In this document: positions 12,379-25,330 of the stretch, piece after piece
Position numbering within the stretch: the first letter of the stretch is position 1
How the letters are laid out: every line of letters begins with the position of its first letter
Assembly (NCBI RefSeq): GCF_009389715.1
Contig: NC_052409.1
Span: 5,941,775 to 6,005,774, forward strand
DNA length: 64,000 nt
Origin: Phoenix dactylifera
Lineage: Eukaryota; Streptophyta; Magnoliopsida; Arecales; Arecaceae
Direction: 5' to 3'
Program-made: the position numbers and the translations under genes
Notes under the pieces: model-generated
What the model saw: the letters and a program-made list of their open reading frames with translations, nothing else
Told to the model about the DNA's origin: nothing
The model's database searches: none

Positions 12379-15300
12379 TCAAAATTGACCAGCTCTAATA
12401 TCTCTATCCAAACGCTCTGCATTGAGAGTGCCAGGAAGCTCTCTGAAATCTTCATTGAATATCGAATATGCACTGCATAAAAATTGAAAAAATATCTGGT
12501 AAACCAACAAAACAGCAATAGACTCCTAGAACAAGAATAAAAGACACAAGTCAAGAAGCTTCAGAATGAGGAAAAGAATTAGAGAATAATAATGGAACAA
12601 CACAAATAGTATCAAACTGCTAGCGTGAATATACCATACTATGAACTGTGATGCAGATGGTAATTACAAAATCCAATAGCCAGAGTTAGGTGCACTCGAT
12701 CACATATAATCTGTATGAACCTCTTGCGGACAAATTGACCCTTTCCCTATGAGAAAATGACAACTCCACTGTTGGACAAAGCAATGATGTTCTATATAAA
12801 GTCTATATTTCTCTAACATTAGAAATTTTTATGCTGTGCAAAGATATCAATTTTTAGTACAGAGGCATATTGGTTCATGATGGAATTTTATTCTGATTGG
12901 CTCTTTGGGTTTGAACATTGAAAATGAATGTGATTATCTCTACTAAACCCTGCCCTCGTCTTAAAGTTACACAAGTAGAGAAACTAGGAAAGCTTGCTCC
13001 TTGCTGCACAAGGTATAATTCTGTAGGTCAAGATGGGTTCCCTATCCTCCAACTGGCCTGGAAGGTTTCCAGGCCAGGTGCTCACCAGTCCAAAATTTCT
13101 GTTGATCAGGAAATTCTTGCCAACCATGGAAAGTTAATATTGGATTGACATCTGGCAACAAAATGTTTTCAAAGTTCGACCATACGTTGATCAAGCGAGT
13201 TGAGTATAGGTGAAATATCGTTTATTGGTTAAGGTAGTATGTTGATTGATCTCTCCATAGGATATCAACCATATTGCCAGAATCATGTGTTGGAAGCACA
13301 TGCTCAGTTGAAAACGGCCCAAAAACAGATTCATATAATCTGGCATGATATTTTGAAGTCCAGTTTATTTTAGGATCCAACTCTAAACAGGAACAAGGAT
13401 AGAAAAAAATAATTTCTATAATCAGCTTCAAATAAATGCAACAAGCTTGTTAGTTTGTACTTCCAGTTCCAACAGCACGAAAATGTAAAATGACTACTAC
13501 ATCTTTCAAGAGACATGAGATCTGCCACATTACATTCTTGAGTCACAAGGCCCAATGTAACATTTGTGAGCTAGCAGCTAAGTGTTAATTTCCTCATCAG
13601 GAACAGTTATCCCCTTCTGATGGACTATAATTTTAAGCACGTACATAACATTAACAAGTTCGGTGCACAAAAGTAAACATCAAATAATATGCTCCGTGAA
13701 AAGAATTCAAAAGATAATTAATGATTGAAGGAGATAAGTAAGAAAGCAGATAATTTAAGCAAGCAGATGGGATAGTGCAAAGATCCAATATATAGAAGTC
13801 TCAATTCCATCAGAAAGCTGGGGTAAGGTCTATCAGGAGTTATGAGAATTTTCTTTTTCTCATTTTTACATGTGTGAATAAGAAAGCAAATGACCAGCCT
13901 CGGTGTCAATGGGCCAAAATCAGGGACAAAAGCTTTACATAAAAATGATACATACCTAAGATCACCATGCTGTCTCCTCCCAAGATTCAGAAGTATGAGT
14001 AAGAATCCTGTCCCAAGTATCTGCATAGAGTGCCAAGTACTAGTGTGAATTGAAAAATGAACATGAGTACCCATAATTGTAGGTAATAACAAATGAAAAT
14101 ACTCAACTATATTTCTTTAAGTCAATCTTTTAAGTGTCATTAATATTCAGGTCATGTACCAATTGAAACTGAAGAGGAAAAGGCACACTTACATATAAGG
14201 GGCCTACATCCCATTTGTGAGCAACAGGTGCCAGTGAAAACCATAGAACGACGCCAGCCCAAGCCTTTAGACTGATAGAGAACATTGCGATCAACACGAT
14301 ATCTATTAACATTAACAAGGATTGTAGTCACATGATCTGCATATGATCTTCTTTCATGAGTAAATATGTATAAAATATATATATACCGGGCAATCTCAAT
14401 TTCTCATGAAGAAAAGAAAAAATCCTCCTCTTCCACCAGCTCGTCGACTGTGGGATATGAAATTTCTGGATAACCAAGACATGAAATGTAAATCCTAAGG
14501 AAGAAATCGATTTTAATTTTCATGTAGTGCAGGTTTAATAATGCTATCTAACCAGTTCTTCTTCTTCTTCATCACTGCCCTCATGAAGATGCTTGGCAGG
14601 TGGCTTAGGCATGACAGCTACTATCAGAGAATCTGAAAAATACTGTTAGCAAATTAAGAAAGAACTCAATCCACAAAGTAATATGAATCATATGCATTTT
14701 AAGGTAATAATGAAATGCAAACTCTATTCACGTGCTCATTTAAAGTTGAGATAAAAGGCTTATAGCCACTTCTCCTTGTATATGTCTAGCTAAATGATGT
14801 GATTTAAGGTAATAATGAAATGCATACTCTATCCATTTGCTCATTTAAAGTTGAGATACAAGGCTTATAGTCATTGCTCCTTGTATATGTCTAACTAAAT
14901 AATTTTCAGTTAATCAAAGAAAGCAATAAAAGCCTTTACCTCTTTGGATGTCATGCAAACATCATATGGCTAGATTCACTTGCAAAAGAATAAGTGCAGT
15001 TTCATAAGACTAGAGAAGATGCAAACATTATTAGTCAGATCAAATGTGGAACATACAAATGACGGAAATGTTTGCGGGTTTACATGTACAAGTAGAATTT
15101 ATGGACCCGAGATTTCTCAAAATATATTATTTTGAAAACCAAGAATTTACTAAATGAAAAGCTAGAGTGATGTTAGGAAAGTATAGAAGAAAGGTAAATG
15201 AAAGCGATAATCAGCATTCTTAGTGAGAGAATTCAACACCATTGATTTCTGATTGTACATTACTATTAGGAGTAAAAAAAAATTAAGGTATACAACCTGC

Positions 15301-16376
15301 ACTGTTGTGGGGATTGCTATGTTGAGCAGTGATCGTGAAGTAGGAGCATATGATAAGCATTGGAGTGCCTATTTTAAGGACTGCTTGAATATGAGTTGAA
15401 AAGGGGGAGACCTGAGCTAACATGGATGGCATTTGTAATACGAAATAGATTTCCAAAAATTCATAGTAACACTGAATATAGCTCTTAATAAGAATTATTG
15501 GCAAGTAAGATCTCATAAAGTAAACTCAGTAGCTTGGACAAGGCTAGATAGTTAAATTTACAAGTATGATATTGATTGGCTTCAAGAAACATAGGTTTAT
15601 CTTACTATAACCAATAATTCACAACCAAGATCTTAATCACTTTCCGTGTTCTTGCAACAGAATTCACCATTACAACAAATTAAACTTTCACCAACACCCA
15701 TATTATAAGTTCTCAAATTCTCCCTCAACAATTCTAAAACATATTTTAAAGATACCACTCTAGCTCGAAGGCCAAATCCAAACTCCGCTGTCGAAAAGTA
15801 ACCCAACGCTGAATCTAATTCACAATTAAATAACAAAAAAAGACTTTCATGAATTAGTATCTTTAAATTAACCACAGAATAAATTCCTTTTCAGAGATTC
15901 TAATCATCTCATCCAAATAAATAGTTCAAGGAAAAAAAGATTCAATTTTGATCGCTTAATCTTAAAAAAGCTTCTAAATTTAAAAAATTCCACAAACTTT
16001 AACAGCCAAATTAAACAAGAACAGAAAAGAAAAAAGTGAAACTACCCCGATCCTCGAGGCTAATTAGCGCATCTTCGTCCCCGTTCTTGTCATGGAGGGT
16101 CTTTCCTCGCAGCACAAGCTTCAGTCTGTCGGCCGGAAGCCGGCGCTCGGCAGCAACCAATATTCTCAAATCGCAGACCTGCGACGACACAAATTGGGCA
16201 CGGGAGAATTCACGGAGCCTTGAGAGATCTTTCTCAGATCACAGAGGTTGGAATTGGGGATTAGGGTTAGGGTTTAGGGCGCTGACCTTAATGGGAGAAG
16301 AGACTCGGATTGTGGTGGGGCGGACGGGGCCGATGGTTTTGAGGGTGATCTCGACCCCCCGCTGGTCGTCGGCCAT
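12379..16376 (-). CDS. Ubiquitin-like / SAYSvFN-domain membrane protein
   Basis: Seven phase-consistent GT-AG exons on the minus strand: 16376-16287, 16178-16046, 14632-14553, 14465-14387, 14302-14193, 14020-13956 and 12472-12379. They total 651 nt and encode 216 residues. Residues 1-85 form a ubiquitin-like fold (start MADDQRGVEITLKTIG; later LVLRGKTLHD, LEDRDSLIVAVMP). An acidic EEEEEL linker follows. Residues from about 128 hold two hydrophobic stretches (DIVLIAMFSISLKAWAG and ILGTGFLLILLNLG). The C terminus has SAYSIFNEDFRELPGT, which is the SAYSvFN signature. SAYSvFN proteins are ER membrane proteins. The animal member SAYSD1 is linked to UFMylated ribosomes and translocon quality control, but it lacks this N-terminal ubiquitin-like part as far as I recall. 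ER location and a quality-control role here are inferred. The 1.48-kb intron between the last two exons carries no clear insertion. Confidence 0.9.
14699..14903. repeat. Tandem duplication of 105 bp inside a SAYSvFN-gene intron
   Basis: TTAAGGTAATAATGAAATGC starts at 14699 and again at 14804. The copies stay alike through CTCCTTGTATATGTCTARCTAAAT. A few substitutions separate them. Confidence 0.85.
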
Positions 16377-17540
16377 CGTTCTCGGCAGCGGATCTCCTCT
16401 CCTCTCCTATTCTCCGAGAGAATTTTAAAAAGAAAGATAAGCGGAAAAGAAAAAAGAAAACGGAGGAGAGTTGGAATGCGCGGGCCCACCATGACATACA
16501 CTGACCCTGGCCCAAGTCAAAGTTTGAGTTCATATTTCGTGTCTCTAGCTATGCGTGTGGGGTTTTTTGGTGAATGTATACTGGATTTTTTTTTTGTCTA
16601 GAAGGATTTTTTTTTTTTCGGTTGGTATAATATTAAGAGTTCTTGGATAATTTTACCATGTGTTTAAGCACAAGGCATGCACTACACAAATTTAAATATC
16701 TATTTATATTTATTTAATATCTAACAAACACATATTGAATATATCCATGTAGATTACTATCCCTCTTGTACTTAAATTCAAGAAAAAAAATGTTGGAAAG
16801 TACCGTATCAATCCATTCAAAAAAGTAAATCCCTTTTTTTTTGCAAAATTAATAATTTAGTAGATGTTTTATGAAAAACTATTTTGAGAATTTTGTAAGA
16901 AAATATATCCTATTTTTGTTTTGCAAATTCAATATTGTTTTCAATTTTTGCAATTTGGGAATAGTTTTTAGAGTTGGAGACAAAATTATTGGCTCTTTTG
17001 AGTAAAAAAAGATATTTATGTTTTGAGCTTCATTCTTTTTAAATTTATGTAAAGCTTACTTATTTAAAGCTTGCGAATGAGGTACTGGAAATTTTTGTGT
17101 ATGAAGTGCTGAAAACTTTATGCAAATATTTAAACATGGTACTTGAGAGCTTGGTTTATTACTTTATTACGATCTCAACTCACATTTGCATAATTGATCC
17201 AATCACATTACTTTCTTTGTCTACATTACATCACCTCCTCAAATACCGAAAGTTTTGATGAACGCAACCCTCCCATGAAGAACAAAAGAAAAGGAAAGAA
17301 AATGATAATATAGTAACAAGCTTGCATGAGTCTTTCTTGGTGGTTACATAAGTATAAAAAAAGAACTTGCACTAGCTTGTGAATGAATAATTTCAATATA
17401 TAATTCATGTTAATATGGTAGAAAATTTGTATAGATTTTGATTGAAATTTGATAATGAATGATCCAAAATATAGAAAGAGAATGATTGTAAAATTGTGCA
17501 AATTTTAAATTATGAATTTATAATTATTAAGTTAAAAATG

Positions 17541-17626
17541 ACACAAGTTTTAGAATAAACTTGTTCATATTAAAAATCAAATCACACAAATTTTAGAATA
17601 AACTTGTTCATATTGAAAAGCTTGTA
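17541..17626. repeat. 43-bp tandem duplication
   Basis: ACACAARTTTTAGAATAAAC starts at 17541 and at 17584, continuing into CTTGTTCATATT in both copies. Confidence 0.75.
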
Positions 17627-18140
17627 TCAGTTTTTAACACTTCATACATAAATTTTAAATAGGGTTCATACAAATCTATAAGCAAAGGCCGGGGTGCTTT
17701 ATTTGTAAACTCTAAAAACCATACCAAATCTATAAAATGAAAAATTCTTTAAAATAAAAATGGGTTTTTTTTTTTGTGGCAAAATTCTCACCCATTTTTT
17801 TGAAAAAGGTCTTAACAAAGCTTATTCTTGAAATTATATTATTAGAAATTTTATAGCAAGTAACCTTATTGAAGTATATAGATTTTAACAACCAAATAGA
17901 AGAAGATTGTTGACGCACCACGTCATAATTATTTCCTTCACTAGAACTTTTTTATTATCTTATTTTTAAAACTTTTTGTCCTTTTAAAATGTCTTATTCA
18001 TCCTCACAAATTCTTCAAAGTAAGAAAAAAGTTTAAAATTTAAGGAAATGATAAAATACATTTTTTGATATTAATATGACTAAAACTGATCATCAAAGCT
18101 TATTATTGAACTTAGAAATCAAGTAGACCATATCTTCCAC

Positions 18141-18216
18141 TATATATATGTATGTATAGGTATGTATGTATGTATGTATGTATGTACATGCATGTATATG
18201 TATGTATGTAAGTAAA
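18141..18216. repeat. TATG-type microsatellite
   Basis: Imperfect run of GTAT/TATG units, about 75 bp, some 220 bp upstream of the H-protein start codon. Confidence 0.85.
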
Positions 18217-18432
18217 TACGTATATGCTGTAAGATACATACGAAAAAAGTTTTGAGGATGAGGTTACGAATAGCCGCCAACCATTCGACTCATTCATCCA
18301 TCCCATCTCCATCCCATCCACATGGAGTCACCGAATCTATGACGGCCCATTTTCCTTTTCCTCTATCCTGCCCCAAGCTCCGCTCCACTCAAAAGATAGA
18401 AGAGGAAAACGGAGGGAAAGGTAACAGAGAGG

Positions 18433-20804
18433 ATGGCACTAAAGCTGTGGGCTTCTTCAACAGCCAATGCACTGAAAATCTCCTGCAGCGGCGCCAAAAC
18501 TCCTCCTCTCCTCCCCTTCTCCATCTCCAGATGCTTCTCTTCTGGTATTCTCCCTCTCTACTCCCCAATCCTCTAGTTTATTCAGATAAATTCTTCTGTT
18601 AAAGTAGTCTGGACTGCGATTCCCAAAGATTTAGTTCATGGGTCTCTCTTTGTTGCACTTTTCTCAAAGAAGTGACTTCTGTTTCAAGTTTTTTGTGAGA
18701 CTGGTTTTCATTGCATTGGATGGAATTCAGGTGGAGAAAGCAGTTTAAAAAGAAAAATCTTGAGCTTTTCTAGTACTTGTTCTCTCTACTTTGCTCTCTC
18801 TTTTATTTTTCTTTTCTTATAAGGTATTACAGCTTAGAATCATGCATTATGTAGCAGCTGTAATATCATACCAAGATTGTGTATGCAAGATTTTGCTATT
18901 GTATTATAATATATCTGATCCCTACTATTTTTTCCATAATCATAAAATTTTATTGTTGTATTCTACTATATCTGGAGGCTCAACTTGTATATAAAGCACA
19001 TCAGTGCTATAAACAACACAAGCAATTCAAATCATATGTCCTATACAAATTTTTTATAAGGAACGTCTCCTTAAGTTTTTGTCAATTGAGAGGCTAATGC
19101 CGAATAACATAACGATTGGGTGGGTCTCCCTAGATTGCTTCCTTTGTCGAAGTCGTTGGACTGGTTTCTATGTTTCCCTTCCTACAGTATGATAGAAGGA
19201 TTTGATAAGTGGCGGGAAGACAGAATTTTTGTCATCTGGTTGCTTAAATAAGTATCATGTTTGCAGTTTTAGATGGACTAAAGTACACTTCTTCCCATGA
19301 GTGGGTAAAGAACGAGGGCTCGGTGGCTACCATCGGCATCACCGACCATGCCCAGGTGAGAATTCTCCATTTGTTGTCCTCATCTGAAAACTGATAATCT
19401 CGTCATAATGACACCACTCTGTTTTCTACCCTTTTTCTTGGTAGAATGATGCAAAACTGTTAAAATTTCTGTCTGTTTTTTAGTTCTTCAGCCATGATAT
19501 GACAATCTTCGAGGTTATATTAGCTAATGAACATTTTGTTCATGTTAACCGAAATAATTGCAAGTCTACTTTCTTGATTCTTTGTGGTTTCATTGGTGAA
19601 TTGCAGTATTCTTGTTTAATACTCATAGTTTTTAAGATCCTAAATTGGCTATCAAGTAAAAAATATCTCTACTTCAGTGGCTCATCACTGCCTATGAGCT
19701 TATTCTGATGTGAATTGTAATTTTCTTACAGGGTTGTACCCTCAGTTGAACATAATCTTCCTCGACTCAACAGGATTAACACATACAACACCTTAATTAA
19801 ATCAACCAACCTGACCTGAAAAAAATTTTGGATGATCCAACCAAATCTTTCCAAGGTAGAAGCAAGTCTAGATTCATATTCAACTGGTTCAGGGTCGAAT
19901 AATATCCAGCACTCGCAGAAACTGAAAAATTTGCAGTAGCCTTAACATTGTAGAGATTGAATCTATACTTGTATTAGTTATATCAGTATGTTTAGATTCT
20001 AGGAATTTATAAATTTGCTGTACGTACAGCAAGCCCGGACAACCTTTTTTCCCGTCGAAAATACTTCCTGCAACTTTTTATAACTTCTCCTTTACCTCTC
20101 ATTCAGGAAAAAATTATAGAGTTATGCAAAGCTTCAGCTCTTGTTCACCATCTAAATTCATATAAAAGATGCCATTTTAATGTAGAAAACTCTCTTATCA
20201 TTATTATGGTATTGCCCTGTACTTTATTTTTCTTTTTTCTTTTTTTTTCTCTTTCTGAGAACTTTTACATCATCAATTGTTAATGGCTTCTTGTTTGACC
20301 AACTATTCTTCAGAAAATAAATATGTTTGTCTTGTGGACAGGGCCATCTGGGAGAGGTGGTGTTTGTGGAATTGCCGGAAGCTGCGAGTTCAGTTTCCAA
20401 AGGAGGCAGCTTTGGAGCAGTGGAGAGTGTGAAAGCAACTAGTGATGTTAACTCCCCTGTTGCTGGTGAAGTTGTTGAAGTGAACACCAAGCTAACTGAA
20501 ACACCTGGTCTGGTAATTCAGCAAATCAAACCCACCTTTTATTTCCAAATACCTCCTATATTTTGGAAAGATGCAGCTCTAAGTGATGCATGTCAAGAAT
20601 GCAGCTTAACGATGCATATGAACAAAGAGTCGAATGTTAACTGATTGAGGCCTCCTATGTTTTTCTCTTGTTTAGATCAACTCAAGCCCTTATGAAGATG
20701 GATGGATGATCAAGGTTCGACCCAGCAGTCCATCGGAGCTGGACTCACTAATGGGTCCAAAGGAATATACGAAGTTTTGTGAGGAAGAAGATGCTCACCA
20801 TTAG
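18433..20804 (+). CDS. GCSH: Glycine cleavage system H protein, mitochondrial
   Basis: Four exons on the plus strand: 18433-18544, 19267-19355, 20342-20512 and 20676-20804. They total 501 nt and encode 166 residues. The H protein carries the lipoyl arm that shuttles the aminomethyl group between the P, T and L proteins in mitochondrial glycine decarboxylase, which is central to photorespiration. Exon 1 ([20 protein letters not shown]) is rich in Ser, Ala and basic residues, like a mitochondrial presequence. The mature part has [28 protein letters not shown] and the lipoylation segment [15 protein letters not shown], with the modified Lys at about residue 98. It ends FCEEEDAHH, as in plant H proteins. 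Length matches the plant family (about 160-166). All splice sites are GT-AG and phases agree. It looks intact. Confidence 0.97.
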
Positions 20805-21124
20805 AGCAAGATATGCATGGGTGCTAGTTCTCTCTGGCTTTGTGCTTCATCCCAAGAGTAAAGGTATCAATCAGTTGGTTGAGTCTGTAAAAAGCACTCA
20901 TGTCAATGGTTAAAGGCTAAAGCCATTCAGTTAATTCTATTTTCTTTATTTACAACCTTTGTCTTTGATTGCTATTATAGTCTGCCTCCCCTCAATTCCT
21001 TTAACTTTGGTAGTTGATGCTTCCAAGTCTAATCACTCTACGTAACTTCATGCAATTAAGCCCATGTTTGTTTCCACTTCTATCTCTTATCTTCTCTGTT
21101 GTTGTCTCTTTAGCTTGTTCCTGT
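20805..21124 (+). other. 3' flank of the H-protein gene
   Basis: T-rich 3' UTR-like sequence without a gene; it runs into the LTR-like sequence that hosts the LINE. Confidence 0.5.
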
Positions 21125-21737
21125 TGATTGACTAATTACTGTGGATGGCTTACTGATCCAGAAGGATCACCGGATTCGATGTGGACTATTTTGACCACTA
21201 TGAGTATTCAGTAGGATCACCAGGCTCGATGGAGAATATTTTGGCCACTACGAGTATTCAGAAGACTCAATGAGAAACACTTTGACTACTACAAGTAGAG
21301 CTCGATAGGGTTCAAGAGCAAAATCGGTCACATTGGAAAGCCGAGTCGCAGCCAAACTTCCGAATGTCATAATTTGATCATACGATGCTCGATTGAAATG
21401 ATCTTTTTTTGAATTTGGGTCTTTTTTCGAGATCTACAACTTTTGGCCAATCTCCTAGAAGGTTGAATCGGGCCAAAATCTCATCGTTTAGGCCCCGAAC
21501 TAGATTGGTCAACTGAAAGTTTTCTTTTCTGGTAAGACTTTAACTGAGCGTAGCTCTTTATCCGAGAAGAATTAGACGAAGCGACAGAAAGTAGAGTTGA
21601 TGTAGAAGTCGAGATCTATCTTGTCAAGAATTTTAGTTTTTTTGAAAATATTTCTAAATTTTAGCTTTTTTAGTATATTTTTATTAATCATATTTATTTT
21701 AGGATATCTAGTCGAGAGGAATTAAACCTAAATTGTG
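21125..21737 (+). repeat. LTR-like sequence, left part (split by LINE)
   Basis: This block and 25156-25330 join into one sequence if the LINE is removed. The left part has a ~50-bp repeated motif (GATCACCRG at 21165 and 21215, a degraded third near 21262). The right part resumes with a TATA-like ATTATAAATAGGGG and a GA-rich leader, as expected of a promoter-bearing LTR. No internal coding region is attached, so it may be a solo LTR. Exact ends are not fixed. Confidence 0.5.
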
Positions 21738-21750
21738 AAAGGAGGACCTC
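21738..21750. repeat. Target-site duplication of the LINE, left copy
   Basis: AAAGGAGGACCTC, matched by AAAGGGGGACCTC at 25143-25155 with one mismatch. Confidence 0.75.
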
Positions 21751-24700
21751 TTGTACGGGCGGCATGGGGAGTGCCAGTGCGAGGGGACGCCATGCAAAGG
21801 GTGTCATGCAGGCTGGAGCTCACTAAACAGCGCCTTCGTCGATGGAATTGGGAGGTAGTGGACAACATCTTTCGAAGACTGGAGGAGGTGGAGACCGCGA
21901 TAGCGGAGCTACAGGGATAGAAGGATCGGGGAGGAGAGCTTAGGAGGCTGATATGGTGGATCTACGACAGCTACTTGGCACACATCATACCCTATTGAGG
22001 CAGCAGGAGGTTTTTTGGAGACAGAAATCCAAGGTTCAGTGGGTTAAAGAAGCTGACTGGAATACAAGTTTCTTCCATAGGACGACGGTGATCAGGCGAC
22101 AGAGAAATATGATTCGTTCGCTGAGGATGGGGACGGGCCAGCGGGTGGAGGACGAGGATGCGGTTAGATATGTACTATATGATTTTTTCAGATCTAGGTG
22201 GATCGAGGATAGTGGGTCAGGAGAGACCGGTTAGCTCCCTAGGCCGGAGGTTAGAATTGAGGAGGCAGAGAATGTAACCCTGATTCGGCTAGTGTTGGAG
22301 ATGGAGGTACAGGAGGCGGTCTGGGCCATAGCTGAGGACAAGGCCCTTGGACCAGATGGCTTCCCCCCTTTCTTCTTCCATAGGTATTGGAGCATCATCC
22401 AAAGAGTAGTGGTGGAGGCAGTTCAGTTGTTCTTCACTCGGGCGGAGATGATAGATGACTGGAAGGCTATGTACAACAGTCTGATACCGAAGCGCCAAGA
22501 CGCCTCGGAGCCGAGCCACTTCAGACCCATTAGTTTATGCACTACCTTGTATAAGATGGTGGCGAGGATCATGGTGGGTAGGATGAAACCTTTGTTGCCA
22601 GGTATCATCTGTCAGGAGCAAGGAGCTTTCGTGGGGAGTAGGAGCATTTCTGACAACGTCGTGCTAGCTCAGGAGTTTATGTGGGATTTACAACGAGCTC
22701 TGAAGAGGCGGAGTTTGATGGTAGTCAAGCTGAACATGGAGCGAGCCTATGATAGGATCCGGTGGAGCTTCCTCATGTGTGCATTGGAGAGTTTTGGATT
22801 TCATGAGATATGAATAGACTGGGTGTTGGGCTGTGTGCTGGGGTCAAGATTCTCCATCCTGATCAACAGGACGCCGTCGCTGTTCTTTCAGTCCACCATG
22901 GGCCTCCATTAGAGATGTCCTTTGTTCTCATACCTCTTCATTATCTGTTCTGATGTGCTTTTCCATGTTTTGCAGGCAGCTTGCGAGAGTCAAGAATTGG
23001 TAGCCTATGTGCCAGCTCCTGGCTCTCGCCCTATATCTCATCTTTTGTTTGCAGATGACTGTCTTCTACTGGCTAGGGCGAGGGACGCGCGAGCCCTTAA
23101 GCGGGTGTTGGTAGCTTACCATGTGGCCTCCAGACAAAGGGTAAATCTTCAGAAATCTGCTATCTCCTTTAGTCCAAGCACGGAGCGGAGGGTACGGCGG
23201 AAGATCAGGGCAATATTGGAGGTGCAGGAGCAGGAGAGTGCGTGGAGTTAATTGGGAGTTCCGATCACAAGGAGGCAGCTGAGGGCAGCGGAGTGCACGG
23301 GCCTAGTCCAGCGATTGCAGAGCAGACTGGAGGGTTGGAGGGTGACCTCTCTATCTATGATGGGTCGTTTGACACTGGTCAACTCTGTGTTGTGTTCTAT
23401 GCCAGTTTATCTTATGGCTAATACTGTGCTCCCGAAAACTTTGCTGAGAGGGATTAAGTAGTTGCTTTGAAGCTTTCTGTGGGGCTCGCATGGAGGGGGC
23501 CATGGGGTGCATCTAGTGGCTTGGGAGCGAGTCTGCCTGCCGCTTAGTGAGGGAGGTTTGGGGGTGTAGTCCGTTCTCGAGAGGCGTAAGGCGCTTCTTG
23601 CTCAGCATGCGGTGAGGTCATCCTGGAGCCACAGAGTTTCTGGTGCCAGGTCATGGCGGCGAGATATGGTCATGGAGGGATTGGAGGGCAGCCCTGGGTG
23701 GTCGGCGATATTCTTATATGTGGCGGGAGATCAGGAGGCATTTACTGCTGGCAGAGGCAAACACGAGGTGGTTGATTGGCGATGGACGGAGTATTGACGT
23801 GATGGAGGATCCGTGGTTGGATACGCTCTCTTTGCGACTCTAGCCGGCTATGATCAGTGCAGAAGTAGGCGGACTCCGGGTGTGTGACCTCCTCGTCCCA
23901 GGGGAGGCGGAGTGGGATGGTGCCAGGCTCGGCCAGCTGTTTGGTGAGCAGTTAGCAGATCAGGTCCGCTCGCTACCGGTCCCGAGAGCTGCGGGCTTGG
24001 ATGTCAAGGTATGGTGCACGTCATGTAGAGCCAGTATTAGGGTTGGGGGCGTTTTTTGGACCCTCCAGTGGGGCCATGTGTCGGGCCTGGATTGCGGTTG
24101 GATTTGGAGATTTGGACTCCACCCCAGGATTGCCTTATTTCTATGAAAGGTGGCTTGGGAGCGCTTGCCGATGAGAGCGGTGTTGAGTAGACGAGGATTG
24201 AGCATTCTCCCTCAGTGCTCGGCATGTCGGGCAGATGAGACGGTGGATCATGCGTTGTTCCAGTGTATGTGGGCAAGGAGGGCCTGGACACTTGCTGCAG
24301 TACCGCAGGAGACTTGGAGTCAGAGAGACTCCTTTCTACAGACAATCTGGCATTGGACTGGCATTGGACTTGCTGAGTTAGATGCGCCGGGTGGCCATAG
24401 GATCGACCTGCATAGCCTACCAGATTTGGCTGGCGAGGAACGCTCGGACCTTTGAAGAGCATGGCTCGTCCCCGAGGTTTGTGGTGGAGCGCGCCGGAGC
24501 ACAGATAGCTGAGATTATTCAGGCAGGCTTAGATCATGGGCCTTTGATAGCTCGGGACACCTAGGGGCCCCATATTGCTCCGGCAGCACTCCGTCGAGTG
24601 TATTTCACCTAAAAGCTTCCACCTCCGAGCTTCCTCAAGATCAACTTTGACGGCGTTGTTTTGGAAAGCGGCATGAGAGAAGGAGCAGGCTTCGTCATCA

Positions 24701-25142
24701 GAGGCCCGAGTTTTAGGGTGGTTGCTGCTGGCAGCGCCAGATCTTTGACATCTCTGTGCCAGGAGCAGAGCTACAGGCGGCCTGGATCAGATTATCCCAC
24801 GCAGGCGAGCGCTCCGAGCTACCTCGATTATATTGGAGGGTGACTCAACCACTGTGATCAATTGGGTCCAAAAGGGCCCGAGCGGAGGGGGAGGGGTATA
24901 CCCTTTACTTCGAGATATTTGGGATATGGCGAGTGATGGAGTGGCCTTTCAAGCTAAACATGTGTATCGAGAGGCCAACGGGGCAGGGGACTGGGTGGTG
25001 GCGTATGTGGCGTGCCACTCAGGAGACACCCTGTGGGCAAGGAAGGGCGAATTGCCTAGGGCACTGTGTGACTTAGTTTTTGCTGATTCTACTGGGTGGA
25101 TTCATTCACATAATATATGAAATACCCATTTTTAGCGCAAAA
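21751..25142 (+). mobile_element. Decayed L1-type LINE (reverse transcriptase, zinc knuckle, RNase H)
   Basis: A 3.4-kb plus-strand element broken by stops and frameshifts. Pieces in order: a pre-RT region (KSKVQWVKEADWNTSFFHR, near 22020-22090); RT motifs ALGPDGFPPFFF (22340), FRPISLCTTLYKM (22520), GAFVGSRSISDNVV (22620) and VVKLNMERAYDRI (22730); the catalytic box FADD (23048-23059); a thumb region (LEGWRVTSLSMMGRLTLVNS, 23320-23390); a zf-RVT-like segment (CSACRADETVDHALFQCMW, 24210-24270); and RNase H (LEGDSTTVINWVQKG and HVYREANGAGDWVV, to 25120). It ends in a short A-tail after TTTTTAGCGC. The endonuclease domain is missing, so the copy is 5'-truncated. It cannot move now. Confidence 0.9.
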
Positions 25143-25155
25143 AAAGGGGGACCTC
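25143..25155. repeat. Target-site duplication of the LINE, right copy
   Basis: AAAGGGGGACCTC, directly after the A-tail; pairs with 21738-21750. Confidence 0.75.
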
Positions 25156-25330
25156 ATTATTATTATAAATAGGGGCTATGTAACTTAGTTTAGGAGGTGA
25201 GGAATCATCAATGAAAGAAAAAGAGACTTAAATCCTACATTCAAGATTTATCTATCTTCTTCTAGTTTTCTTTTGAGAGATTCGAGTTGAGTGGGTTAAA
25301 AAAAATCTTCCTTCTTCCCGATCGAATTAC
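25156..25330 (+). repeat. LTR-like sequence, right part
   Basis: Starts ATTATTATTATAAATAGGGG (TATA-like) and continues through a GA-rich leader to about 25330. It is the continuation of the block at 21125-21750. Confidence 0.5.

Larger units (their letters stand above)
16377..18432. other. Divergent intergenic region between the SAYSvFN and H-protein genes
   Basis: The two flanking genes point away from each other, so both promoters must lie in these 2.06 kb. The part next to the SAYSvFN start is purine-rich on the plus strand (CT-rich on the sense strand). The middle is AT-rich with a 43-bp tandem duplication, and the right part has a TATG microsatellite. No TATA box was chosen with confidence. 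Confidence 0.5.
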
